From positions 6,133,001-6,197,000 of the forward strand of contig NZ_CP108529.1 of the NCBI RefSeq assembly GCF_036002945.1: DNA of 64,000 nucleotides. The letters are read 5' to 3'. This stretch comes from Streptomyces sp. NBC_01224. GTDB taxonomy: Bacteria > Actinomycetota > Actinomycetes > Streptomycetales > Streptomycetaceae. Within the stretch, counting starts at the first letter, position 1. Every line of letters begins with the position of its first letter. This document shows positions 35,980-46,165 of this stretch, piece by piece. Under the pieces are notes generated by a model, which saw nothing but the letters and a program-made list of their open reading frames with translations, did not search any database and was not told the origin of the DNA. A program made the translations under genes and the position numbers.

Positions 35980-38549
35980 GCCCCCCGGACGTCCATGCGA
36001 TGTCGGGCCGGAGGCTGGGTGTCTCCGACCCGCGCCAGGAGGGCCCGGTCGACCTCCGGCTGGTCCCGCCGGCCATGGCGGCCTGGGCCGGAGCGGCGCT
36101 CGCGCTGAGTGCGCCGGGGCGGTGGACGACGGCGGGCGTAATGCTCTGCACCGGCGCAGCCATGGTGCTCCTGGCGATGTCGGGAGTATCGGCGGCCCGT
36201 GCGAGGTGCAGGCTGTCGGCCGACGCCGTGGGAGGGGCGACAGACGACGGGAGCGCGGTGCGCCACCGGCGACCGCCGCACATCACCGCGACCGCCACTG
36301 CTGCGGCGCTGCTCTGTGCGGCGGCCGGGGCTGCGTCGGCCGGGTTGCACGGCGCGGACGTACGGCAGGGGCCGGTTCATGGGCTGGCCCAGCGGTTCGC
36401 GAGGGTCGAGGCGGAGGTGACGGTGACGTCCGACGCCCGGCAGACCCAGCCCCGGGTGAGAGGCGACCACAGCACGCCCGCTTCGCTCCTCATGGACGCC
36501 GAGATCACGCGGCTGACCGGACCCGACGGTGCGGTCACCCGGTTGCGTACGCCGGTGCTGCTGATCGTCTCGCCCGGCGGATCGATGGCCCGGTGGCAGC
36601 AGTTGCTTCCTTCCACGCAACTGCACCTCGGCGGCCGACTGGCGCCACCGATGCACGAAGGGGAGCGCAATGCCGCCGTACTGCGACCCGAGGGCAAAGG
36701 CCCGCCCCGCATCACCGGGCCACCTTCCATTCTCCAGCGCACGGCGGGTGCTCTGCGTGGCGGTCTGCGGCAGGCGACCGAGCGGCTGGATCCCGATGCG
36801 CGGGCGCTTGTGCCGGGCCTCGTGGTCGGCGACACCTCACGGGTCACCCCCGAACTGCACGATGCCTTCCAGGCGACCGACCTCACCCACCTGATGGCGG
36901 TCTCGGGTGCCAACCTGGCTATCCTGCTCGTCATCCTGATCGGACCGCCGGGCACAGCGTCGCGCGTCGAACGGCGCGGTCTGGCACCCCGGTTGGGGAT
37001 CTCGCTGCGAATGACGGCCGTGCTCGGCGGCGGGCTCACACTCGCCTTCGTCATCGTCTGCCGACCCGAGCCGAGCGTACTGCGGTCCGCGGCCTGCGGA
37101 CTGATCACCTTGCTGGCCATCGGCACGGGGCGCCGCAGATCGCTGATTCCCGCGCTGGCCGCCGCGGTTCTGCTGCTGGTGCTGTACGACCCGTGGATGG
37201 CGCGCAGTTACGGCTTCGTCCTCTCCGTCCTGGCCACCGGAGCCCTGCTCACCATCGCCCCGAAGTGGAGCGACGCGCTGCAACGGCGCCGGGTTCCGCC
37301 CAGGCTCGCGGAGGCACTGGCCGCGGCCGCCGCGGCGCAGGCGGTGTGCGCGCCGGTCGTCGTGCTGCTCGCCTCCCGGGTCAGCCTGGTGGCGATCCCG
37401 TGCAATCTGCTGGCCGAGTTCGCGGTGGCGCCAGCCACGGTCCTCGGGTTCGTCGCGCTCGCCCTGGCGCCGGTGGCCATGCCGGTGGCAGAGTTGCTCG
37501 CCCGGATCGCGGGTTGGCCGACCGGGTGGATCGCCTCGGTGGCCCGCACCGGGGCGGCCCTGCCCGGGGCGGCGATCGACTGGCCCGACGGCGGGAAGGG
37601 CGCGCTGCTGCTCACCGCGCTGACAGCTCTGGTGGTGCTGTTCGCCCGCCGTATCGTGCGCCACCCCTGGGTCTGTTCGGCCGCCGCGCTGCTGCTGATC
37701 CTTGCGGTGCTGCGCCCTGTGCCGCTCACCCGGGTACTGACTGGATGGCCGCCGCCGGACTGGGCGTTCGCGATGTGCGACGTGGGGCAGGGCGACGCCC
37801 TGGTGCTGGCCGCGGGGGACGGCACCGGTGTGGTCGTCGACACCGGTCCCGATCCCCGGCTCGCCGACCGGTGCCTGCGCGACCTGGGCATCACCGAGGT
37901 ACCGCTCCTGGTCCTCACGCACTTCCACGCGGACCATGTGCGGGGGTTGCCCGGTGTGCTGCGGGGCAGAGCGGTGGGGGCGATCCAGACGACGAGCCTG
38001 GACGAACCATCGGACCAGGTCGCGTTCGTGCGGAGAACGGCTGCCGCGTCGGGCGTCCCCCTGGTGCGGGCCGTCCCCGGTGAACGCCGCCGGATCGGGC
38101 CGCTCGACTGGCGGGTCCTCTGGCCGGCGGGCGGCACGGGGGCGGGCGGTGCATCGGCCGTCCTGGGGGCCGGGCTCGTATCGCAGGAGCCGAATGACGC
38201 CAGTGTCACCCTGTACGTCCGATCCGGCGGGCTGACCCTGTTGCTCCTGGGCGACCTCGAACCTCCGTCCCAGCAGGGGCTGTTGCGCAGGTATCCCGCG
38301 CTGCCACGGGTGGACATTCTCAAGGTCGCCCATCACGGCTCCGCCCACCAGGACCCCGCTCTGCTGCGCAGCGCGCACCCGAGACTTGCCCTGGTGAGCG
38401 TGGGCAGGGACAACCCGTACGGTCACCCGGCCGCGCGCACCGTCGATGCGCTCAGAGCCGGCGGCGCGGTGGTGCTGCGTACGGACACCGACGGCGCGAT
38501 CGCCGTGACGGGTGCAGGGCAGGGGCTGCGGGCGGTGGGTCAGCCATGA
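35976..38549 (+). CDS. comEC: ComEC/Rec2 family DNA-channel protein
   Basis: 857 residues, full length. N-terminal hydrophobic segments and a DUF4131-like loop region come first. The ComEC channel domain (about 265-540) contains LTHLMAVSGANLAILLVILI, and the C-terminal third is a metallo-beta-lactamase-type domain with CDVGQGDALVL and LTHFHADHVRG. The family forms the pore for single-stranded DNA entry in competent bacteria and may degrade the other strand. ATG 35976 overlaps the comEA stop as ATGA, so the two are coupled. holA further downstream follows the common actinobacterial order comEA-comEC-holA. Confidence 0.93.
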   Translation: MSPPDVHAMSGRRLGVSDPRQEGPVDLRLVPPAMAAWAGAALALSAPGRWTTAGVMLCTGAAMVLLAMSGVSAARARCRLSADAVGGATDDGSAVRHRRPPHITATATAAALLCAAAGAASAGLHGADVRQGPVHGLAQRFARVEAEVTVTSDARQTQPRVRGDHSTPASLLMDAEITRLTGPDGAVTRLRTPVLLIVSPGGSMARWQQLLPSTQLHLGGRLAPPMHEGERNAAVLRPEGKGPPRITGPPSILQRTAGALRGGLRQATERLDPDARALVPGLVVGDTSRVTPELHDAFQATDLTHLMAVSGANLAILLVILIGPPGTASRVERRGLAPRLGISLRMTAVLGGGLTLAFVIVCRPEPSVLRSAACGLITLLAIGTGRRRSLIPALAAAVLLLVLYDPWMARSYGFVLSVLATGALLTIAPKWSDALQRRRVPPRLAEALAAAAAAQAVCAPVVVLLASRVSLVAIPCNLLAEFAVAPATVLGFVALALAPVAMPVAELLARIAGWPTGWIASVARTGAALPGAAIDWPDGGKGALLLTALTALVVLFARRIVRHPWVCSAAALLLILAVLRPVPLTRVLTGWPPPDWAFAMCDVGQGDALVLAAGDGTGVVVDTGPDPRLADRCLRDLGITEVPLLVLTHFHADHVRGLPGVLRGRAVGAIQTTSLDEPSDQVAFVRRTAAASGVPLVRAVPGERRRIGPLDWRVLWPAGGTGAGGASAVLGAGLVSQEPNDASVTLYVRSGGLTLLLLGDLEPPSQQGLLRRYPALPRVDILKVAHHGSAHQDPALLRSAHPRLALVSVGRDNPYGHPAARTVDALRAGGAVVLRTDTDGAIAVTGAGQGLRAVGQP

Positions 38550-38560
38550 GCACTGTCCGA

Positions 38561-38617
38561 TGAGTGACGCGCACAGAATGCGACTGAGCGATGAGCGCAG
38601 ACTGAGTGACGCGCACA
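38561..38617 (+). repeat. 15-nt direct repeat after comEC
   Basis: TGAGTGACGCGCACA occurs at 38561-38575 and 38603-38617 (period 42), with a related GAGCGATGAGCGCA between them. It lies just after the comEC stop in a 246-nt gap that otherwise shows no gene. Confidence 0.7.
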
Positions 38618-38795
38618 AGTGGATCGGCCAATTCGGACCTTCGGTAACACCTCTACCCAAGCCCTTGCGAGCTGCTCTGTTTGCCTCGAACGCCACAATG
38701 GTGATCGAATGCATGCTCGTCGGTGGGCCGCTGCTCCGACGAGGACGTCCAGCCGTCAGGCCCCAAGGTGAATCACCCCCGGGGGTAGGTAGAAG

Positions 38796-39680
38796 ATGTT
38801 CGGCCGTTGGCTGGGAAGCAGGGGAGCGACGGGTGTCGTGCGCGGCAACGCCCTCACGGGACTTGAGGTGCCGCGCACTGCGGGAGTGCTCAGTTGCCGA
38901 GTGCTCGACCCCGTCAACGAGATCGTGCAGCAAGCCGAGTTCGTGGTCACGGACAGAGTGGGTCGCAAGGTCTTCGGCGGTGAGACGGACCCGTACGGCA
39001 ATGTCCTTGCCACCGTCCCGGCCGGCGAATACCGGCTGGCCGTCACGGCTGAGGGCTTCACCCCGTTCCACGGCGCGGCCACGGTCGTCGAGGGAGGCCA
39101 TGCGAGCCTCGGCGACGTGACCCTGCAACTGTCCGCGCCCCCGCAGCTGCCCGACCCCGGCGAGTGGGAGGTCGAACCGATGCACTCGCAGATCGGCTTC
39201 ACGGCCCGGCACATCGGCATGGCGCGCATCCACGGCCGGTTCAACACCTTCGCCGGTGCTGTCCGGATCGCCGACCGCATGGAGAACTCGGCCATGCACG
39301 TGATCATCGATGCCGCGTCGATCGACACGAATGTCCAGATGCGCGACGACCATCTGCGCTCCAGCGACTTCCTCGACGTCGGGCGCTATCCGACGCTGGA
39401 GTTCTACAGCGACCGCTTCGTCCACCGCGGCGGCACCCGCTGGGGTGTGACCGGCGCGCTCACACTGCATGGCGTCAGCCGCACGGTCACGCTGGACACC
39501 CAGTATCTCGGCGTGGGCAACGGCTTGGAGGGCGAGACCCGCGCCGCCTGCCGGGCCACCACGGAGCTGCACCGCGAGGACTTCACCCTCACCTGGCAGA
39601 CCATGCTGGCCCGCGGTATCGCGGCCGTCGGCTCCAGCATCTCCATCGACATGGACATCCAGATCGTCCCCAAGGGCTGA
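38796..39680 (+). CDS. YceI-domain protein with N-terminal carboxypeptidase-regulatory-like domain
   Basis: 294 residues. Residues about 30-112 form a beta-sandwich like the carboxypeptidase regulatory domain (GYxxxxVPAGEYRLAVTAEGFTPF pattern). Residues about 121-293 are a YceI lipocalin-like domain (WEVEPMHSQIGFTARHIGMARIHGRFNTFAG and HLRSSDFLDVGRYPTLEF). YceI domains bind polyisoprenoid or other lipids. No signal peptide is seen, so it is probably cytoplasmic. The two-domain form is common in Streptomyces. ATG start; the gap upstream contains direct repeats. Confidence 0.88.
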   Translation: MFGRWLGSRGATGVVRGNALTGLEVPRTAGVLSCRVLDPVNEIVQQAEFVVTDRVGRKVFGGETDPYGNVLATVPAGEYRLAVTAEGFTPFHGAATVVEGGHASLGDVTLQLSAPPQLPDPGEWEVEPMHSQIGFTARHIGMARIHGRFNTFAGAVRIADRMENSAMHVIIDAASIDTNVQMRDDHLRSSDFLDVGRYPTLEFYSDRFVHRGGTRWGVTGALTLHGVSRTVTLDTQYLGVGNGLEGETRAACRATTELHREDFTLTWQTMLARGIAAVGSSISIDMDIQIVPKG

Positions 39681-39704
39681 GCCCGTGGGGGCCCTGGCGC
39701 CTCT

Positions 39705-39950
39705 CTAGGGCGCTTCGAGCCACCCCTCGTACTCCGCGGCGAACGCATCGAGCGCCAAGGAGTCCAGCAGCCCCAACGGGTCCTCCACGACCACCAGCCA
39801 CTGAGCGTCCTCGGCATCGTCCTCGCCGGCCAGTGCATCGCGTACGAGCTGGGGTTCCTCGGCGACCCCGAAGCGGTCGCCGAGTTCCGCGGCCACCTCC
39901 TCCGCGGCATCGCGGTCAGGCAGCACCAGCACATGTCTTACATCGCTCAC
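39705..39950 (-). CDS. Conserved small acidic protein, unknown
   Basis: 81 residues, GTG start 39950. The product begins VSDVRHVLVLPDRDAAEEVAAEL and is acidic, with no cysteines or membrane segment; predicted alternation suggests a small alpha/beta fold. It converges on the YceI gene (24 nt apart) and is divergent from holA. Codon use is typical of real genes. No function can be assigned. Confidence 0.75.
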   Translation of the reverse strand: MSDVRHVLVLPDRDAAEEVAAELGDRFGVAEEPQLVRDALAGEDDAEDAQWLVVVEDPLGLLDSLALDAFAAEYEGWLEAP

Positions 39951-40123
39951 CTGCCCATTCTCCCGTACCGGATAAGAGGTGCGGTCCGGTCGGCGCCGTC
40001 CCGCCGAGCCAGTGACGTCGGGCGCCTATCGGCCGTTCATGTGTGTCCGCACGAGGTGGCTCCCGCACGAGGCGGGCAGGGAGTCCGGCAGGCTGTCAGT
40101 GGCGCGTGGGATGCTGGACGGCG

Positions 40124-41110
40124 ATGGCCACCAGAAGGAATTCCACCGACGATCCGCTCGCCCCCCTCACGCTCGCCGTGGGCCAGGAGGACCTGCTCCT
40201 CGACCGCGCCGTGCAACAGGTGGTGGCGGCGGCCCGTGCCTCCGACCCCGACACGGATGTCCGCGATCTCACCTCCGACCAGCTCCAGCCCGGCACCCTT
40301 GCCGAGCTGACGAGCCCGTCGCTCTTCGCCGAGCGCAAGGTGGTGATCGTGCGCAATGCGCAGGATCTCTCCGCCGACACGATCAAGGACGTCAAGGCGT
40401 ACCTCGGCGACCCGGTCGAGGAGATCACCCTCGTTCTGCTGCATGCGGGCGGAGCCAAGGGCAAGGGCCTGCTGGACGCGGCGCGCAAGGCCGGGGCGAG
40501 GGAGGTCGCGTGTCCGAAGACGACGAAGCCGGCCGAGCGGCTCTCGTTCGTGCGGTCGGAGTTCCGGGCGCTGGGGCGCTCGGCGACGCCCGAGGCGTGC
40601 CAGGCGCTGGTCGACTCCATCGGCAGCGATCTGCGGGAGCTGGCGAGTGCGGTTTCGCAGCTCGTCGCGGATGTCGAGGGCACGATCGACGAGGCGGTCG
40701 TCGCCCGCTACTACACGGGCCGTGCGGAGGCATCGAGTTTCACGGTCGCCGACCGCGCAGTGGAGGGGCGGGCTGCGGAGGCGCTTGAGGCGTTGCGCTG
40801 GTCGCTGTCGACCGGGGTGGCGCCCGTGCTGATCACCAGCGCGCTGGCACAGGGCGTACGGGCGATCGGAAAGCTGTCCTCGGCGCGCGGAGGGCGGCCC
40901 GCGGACCTCGCCCGTGATCTGGGCATGCCGCCGTGGAAGATCGACCGGGTGCGCCAGCAGATGCGTGGCTGGACGCCGGACGGCGTGGCGGTGGCGCTGC
41001 GGGCGGTCGCGGATGCGGACGCAGGCGTCAAGGGGGGCGGCGACGACCCGGAGTACGCGCTGGAGAAGGCCGTGGTCGCGGTGGCGCGGGCGGCGCGGTC
41101 GGGGCGGTAG
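40124..41110 (+). CDS. holA: DNA polymerase III subunit delta
   Basis: 328 residues from ATG 40124. The delta subunit opens the beta clamp in the clamp-loader complex. The N-terminal domain is AAA-like without a functional Walker A (LAVGQEDLLLDRAVQQVV; LFAERKVVIVRNAQDL), and the C-terminal collar region (WKIDRVRQQMRGWTPDGVAVALRAVADADAGVKGG) is conserved. It follows comEA-comEC as in many bacteria. A bidirectional hairpin separates it from rpsT. Confidence 0.93.
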   Translation: MATRRNSTDDPLAPLTLAVGQEDLLLDRAVQQVVAAARASDPDTDVRDLTSDQLQPGTLAELTSPSLFAERKVVIVRNAQDLSADTIKDVKAYLGDPVEEITLVLLHAGGAKGKGLLDAARKAGAREVACPKTTKPAERLSFVRSEFRALGRSATPEACQALVDSIGSDLRELASAVSQLVADVEGTIDEAVVARYYTGRAEASSFTVADRAVEGRAAEALEALRWSLSTGVAPVLITSALAQGVRAIGKLSSARGGRPADLARDLGMPPWKIDRVRQQMRGWTPDGVAVALRAVADADAGVKGGGDDPEYALEKAVVAVARAARSGR

Positions 41111-41206
41111 CCGGGCGGGGCGAGGGCGCCGGGATCGTCCGGCGGCTGCTCGGCCCTCACACGCCGGACGAGCTCAAAACCGGACGGGCTCGAAGCGGGT
41201 ACGCCG

Positions 41207-41248
41207 AAGGCCCCGACCTCGCTCTGGGGAGAGCGGGGTCGGGGCCTT
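41207..41248. terminator. Bidirectional terminator between holA and rpsT
   Basis: AAGGCCCCGACC (41207-41218) pairs perfectly with GGTCGGGGCCTT (41237-41248). Further pairing (CGCTCT with AGAGCG) extends it into the loop. It sits between convergent genes. Confidence 0.88.
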
Positions 41249-41368
41249 CGGTTCACGCTTGGTGCGCCGCACCCGCGTGGCGAACGCAGGTTCGGTGTGC
41301 GGCGCGGGGGCCGGGCAGGGGCGGGAGAGAGGGCCCGCTGGTCCGTTCCGGCAGTTACATCAGAAAGC

Positions 41369-41635
41369 TCAGCCCTGGAGGGAGGCAACCTTGGAGGCCA
41401 GCGCCGACTTCTTGTTGGCGGCGGCGTTCTTGTGGATGACACCCTTCGAGACGGCCTTGTCGAGCGCGCGGGAGGCGTCGCGAGCGGCCGTGGTGGCCTT
41501 CTCGACGTCACCGGCGACGGCAGCCTCACGGGCCTTGCGGATAGCGGTCTTGAGCGAGGACTTGACGGCCTTGTTGCGCAGGCGCGCCTTCTCGTTCGTC
41601 TTGTTCCGCTTGATCTGGGACTTGATGTTCGCCAC
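41369..41635 (-). CDS. rpsT: 30S ribosomal protein S20
   Basis: 88 residues, GTG start 41635. The sequence ANIKSQIKRNKTNEKARLRNKAVKSSLKTAIRKA is the basic helical S20 signature; it binds 16S rRNA early in 30S assembly. It is divergent from lepA across a 215-nt gap, the usual actinobacterial arrangement. No other rpsT is in the window. Confidence 0.97.
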   Translation of the reverse strand: MANIKSQIKRNKTNEKARLRNKAVKSSLKTAIRKAREAAVAGDVEKATTAARDASRALDKAVSKGVIHKNAAANKKSALASKVASLQG

Positions 41636-41850
41636 GAAAGAGCCTTTTCAGGTTCGTTGGATCTTCGATGTGCGCCCCACGGCCTGAGAGAGTCGCGAGG
41701 CACAGCTGTCAACGGTACCAGCCCCGCTCCGACCGGCCCAAACCGGTCTCTGCCCCGCAACCATGGGACGATGGAGGCTACGTATCGATCCGACCGAACC
41801 GACATCGACCCGAGACACGGCGTTCGGCGTCTCAAGAATCAGGACCCTGC

Positions 41851-43725
41851 GTGCCCGCGACTCCTACCAACGTGCCCGAGCCGAGCCGTACCGACCCGGC
41901 GCTGATCCGCAACTTCTGCATCATCGCGCACATCGACCACGGCAAGTCGACCCTTGCTGACCGGATGCTTCAGCTGACGGGCGTGGTCGACCAGCGGCAG
42001 ATGCGTGCTCAGTACCTCGACCGGATGGACATCGAGCGCGAGCGCGGCATCACCATCAAGTCCCAGGCGGTGCGTCTGCCCTGGGCGCCCAACACGGGCG
42101 AGGACCAGGGCCGCACCCACGTCCTCAACATGATCGACACCCCGGGCCACGTGGACTTCACCTATGAGGTCTCCCGCTCGCTCGCCGCCTGCGAGGGCAC
42201 GGTCCTGCTGGTCGACGCCGCGCAGGGCATCGAGGCCCAGACGCTGGCAAACCTCTACCTGGCGATGGAGAACGACCTCACCATCGTCCCGGTGCTCAAC
42301 AAGATCGACCTGCCGGCCGCGCAGCCCGAGAAGTTCTCCGAGGAGCTGGCCAACCTCATCGGCTGCCAGCCGGAGGACGTCCTCAAGGTCTCCGCGAAGA
42401 CCGGTGTCGGCGTGGACGTGCTGCTCGACCGGGTGGTCAAGGACGTTCCGGCGCCTGTCGGCAAGGCCGATGCCCCGGCCCGCGCGATGATCTTCGACTC
42501 GGTCTACGACTCGTACCGCGGCGTCGTCACGTACGTCCGTGTCGTCGACGGTCAGCTCAACAAGCGCGAGCGCATCAGGATGATGTCCACCGGCGCCACT
42601 CACGAGCTGCTGGAGATCGGGGTCTCCTCCCCGGAGATGACCCCGGCCGACGGTCTCGGTGTGGGCGAAGTGGGCTACATCATCACCGGCGTGAAGGACG
42701 TCCGGCAGTCCAAGGTCGGTGACACCATCACCTCCCTGAGCAAGGGAGCGACCGAGGCGCTGGGTGGCTACAAGGACCCCAAGCCGATGGTGTTCTCGGG
42801 CCTGTACCCGCTGGACGGCTCGGACTACCCGGACCTGCGCGAGGCGCTCGACAAGCTTCAGCTCAACGACGCCGCCCTGGTGTACGAGCCGGAGACCTCC
42901 GCCGCGCTCGGCTTCGGCTTCCGCGTCGGCTTCCTCGGTCTCCTCCACCTCGATGTGATCCGCGAGCGGCTGGAGCGCGAGTTCGGTCTCGAACTCATCG
43001 CCACCGCGCCCAACGTGGTCTACCGCGTCGAGATGGAGGACGGCACCGAGCACACCGTCACCAACCCGAGCGAATTCCCCGAGGGCAAGATCGACAAGGT
43101 GCACGAGCCCGTCGTGCGCGCCACGGTCCTGGCCCCCAGCGAGTTCATCGGCGCGATCATGGAGCTCTGCCAGAACCGGCGCGGCACCCTGCTCGGCATG
43201 GACTACCTCTCCGAGGACCGCGTCGAGATCCGCTACACCCTGCCGCTCGCCGAGATCGTCTTCGACTTCTTCGACCAGCTGAAGTCCAAGACGCGGGGTT
43301 ACGCCTCCCTCGACTACGAGCCCACCGGCGAGCAGTCGGCTCAGCTCGTCAAGGTCGACATCCTGCTGCACGGCGACAAGGTCGACGCGTTCTCCGCGGT
43401 CACGCACAAGGACAAGGCGTACGCGTACGGCGTGCGGCTCGTCGCCAAGCTGCGCGAGCTGATCCCGCGGCAGAACTTCGAGGTGCCGATCCAGGCCGCC
43501 ATCGGCTCCCGGGTCATCGCCCGTGAGACCGTCCGCGCCATTCGTAAGGACGTCCTCGCGAAGTGCTACGGCGGTGACATCTCCCGTAAGCGGAAGCTGC
43601 TGGAGAAGCAGAAGGAAGGCAAGAAGCGGATGAAGATGGTCGGCAATGTGGAGGTGCCGCAGGAGGCCTTCATCGCCGTGCTGTCGACGGACGAGTCGGG
43701 CGGGGAAGGCAAGACCAAGAAGTAG
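41851..43725 (+). CDS. lepA: Elongation factor 4 (LepA)
   Basis: 624 residues from GTG 41851. LepA is a ribosome-bound GTPase that can back-translocate and aids 30S assembly. G motifs are AHIDHGKST, DTPGH and NKIDLP; domain II-IV follow, and the LepA-specific C-terminal domain shows KSKTRGYASLDYEP and GGDISRKRKLLEKQKEGKKRMK. AGGA lies upstream of the start. A perfect 20-bp terminator follows 74 nt after the stop. Confidence 0.97.
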   Translation: MPATPTNVPEPSRTDPALIRNFCIIAHIDHGKSTLADRMLQLTGVVDQRQMRAQYLDRMDIERERGITIKSQAVRLPWAPNTGEDQGRTHVLNMIDTPGHVDFTYEVSRSLAACEGTVLLVDAAQGIEAQTLANLYLAMENDLTIVPVLNKIDLPAAQPEKFSEELANLIGCQPEDVLKVSAKTGVGVDVLLDRVVKDVPAPVGKADAPARAMIFDSVYDSYRGVVTYVRVVDGQLNKRERIRMMSTGATHELLEIGVSSPEMTPADGLGVGEVGYIITGVKDVRQSKVGDTITSLSKGATEALGGYKDPKPMVFSGLYPLDGSDYPDLREALDKLQLNDAALVYEPETSAALGFGFRVGFLGLLHLDVIRERLEREFGLELIATAPNVVYRVEMEDGTEHTVTNPSEFPEGKIDKVHEPVVRATVLAPSEFIGAIMELCQNRRGTLLGMDYLSEDRVEIRYTLPLAEIVFDFFDQLKSKTRGYASLDYEPTGEQSAQLVKVDILLHGDKVDAFSAVTHKDKAYAYGVRLVAKLRELIPRQNFEVPIQAAIGSRVIARETVRAIRKDVLAKCYGGDISRKRKLLEKQKEGKKRMKMVGNVEVPQEAFIAVLSTDESGGEGKTKK

Positions 43726-43799
43726 CTTCCGCCGCAAGGCCGAAAAGCAACTCCCGCCCCGGCCGCCACCCTCCGTCCGCCTCTACCCGGTGGTAGCCC

Positions 43800-43843
43800 A
43801 ACGGGCCCCTGCGTCGCAGCGCACTGCGACGCAGGGGCCCGTT
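43800..43843 (+). terminator. lepA terminator, 20-bp perfect stem
   Basis: The arms are 43800-43819 and 43824-43843, fully complementary, with loop CGCA, followed by TGTT. It is one of the strongest hairpins in the window. Confidence 0.93.
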
Positions 43844-43937
43844 TGTTATGAAGCGGCGGCCCACTGCCCCTTACGCGGCGGACGCGGGCGCTCTACCCTG
43901 ATCACGGCCTCGTAGTTACTCGCCAGTTAAACAAGCG

Positions 43938-44048
43938 GGACCGAGCGCCGCAGGACAGGCACCGCAGGACCAAGTCACGCAGGACCGAGCGCACGGGGTG
44001 CGCGGGAACACACGTAGGAACAAGCAGCAATCAGCAGCAATCAGCAGC
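43938..44048 (+). repeat. Iteron-like short repeats upstream of the acyl-CoA synthetase gene
   Basis: CGCAGGAC occurs at 43949-43956, 43963-43970 and 43978-43985. GGACCGAGCGC flanks them at 43938-43948 and 43982-43992. AGCAGCAATC then repeats at 44023-44032 and 44033-44042 with a partial third copy. Together with the lepA terminator they fill the 359-nt gap between lepA and the synthetase. They might be a regulator-binding array. Confidence 0.6.
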
Positions 44049-44084
44049 CGGTCGTGAAGCACTGCCGCAGGCCCGGAGGATGTC

Positions 44085-45974
<1,890 letters not shown>

Positions 45975-46110
45975 TGCGGGTCCTCGCCGACCGGCCGCAC
46001 GGTGCGGCTGCTTCCGTTTTTCTCTGCTCACTTTCTCTGCTCACTTCGGCAACTCGTCGCTTATGAGCATGGTCCATCTGTCACTCTGTCGGTGTCGTCA
46101 GCGGCGCCCA

Positions 46111-46150
46111 GCGAGAACAGAACGAGAACAGACAGACAGAGCGAGAACAG
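46111..46150 (+). repeat. GAGAACAG direct repeats upstream of the phosphatase gene
   Basis: GCGAGAACAG occurs at 46111-46120 and 46141-46150, exactly 30 nt apart, with ACGAGAACAG at 46122-46131. The last copy ends just before the AGGAG ribosome-binding site of the 46166 gene. They could bind a regulator or affect mRNA structure. Confidence 0.65.
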
Positions 46151-46165
46151 GTCAGGAGCTGCACC

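Noticed and set aside
35840..38083. Second long plus-strand frame through comEA-comEC
   Set aside because: It is out of frame with two genes that have clear domains; the product is Arg/Gly/Ala-rich with no family motif.
38512..39120. Plus-strand frame with a repeated SDAH segment in the comEC-YceI gap
   Set aside because: The repeat comes from the 15-nt DNA repeat; codon use is unlike neighbours and the frame runs into the YceI gene out of phase.
43938..44048. CRISPR array
   Set aside because: Repeats are 8-11 nt with short, irregular spacing and no cas genes lie nearby.
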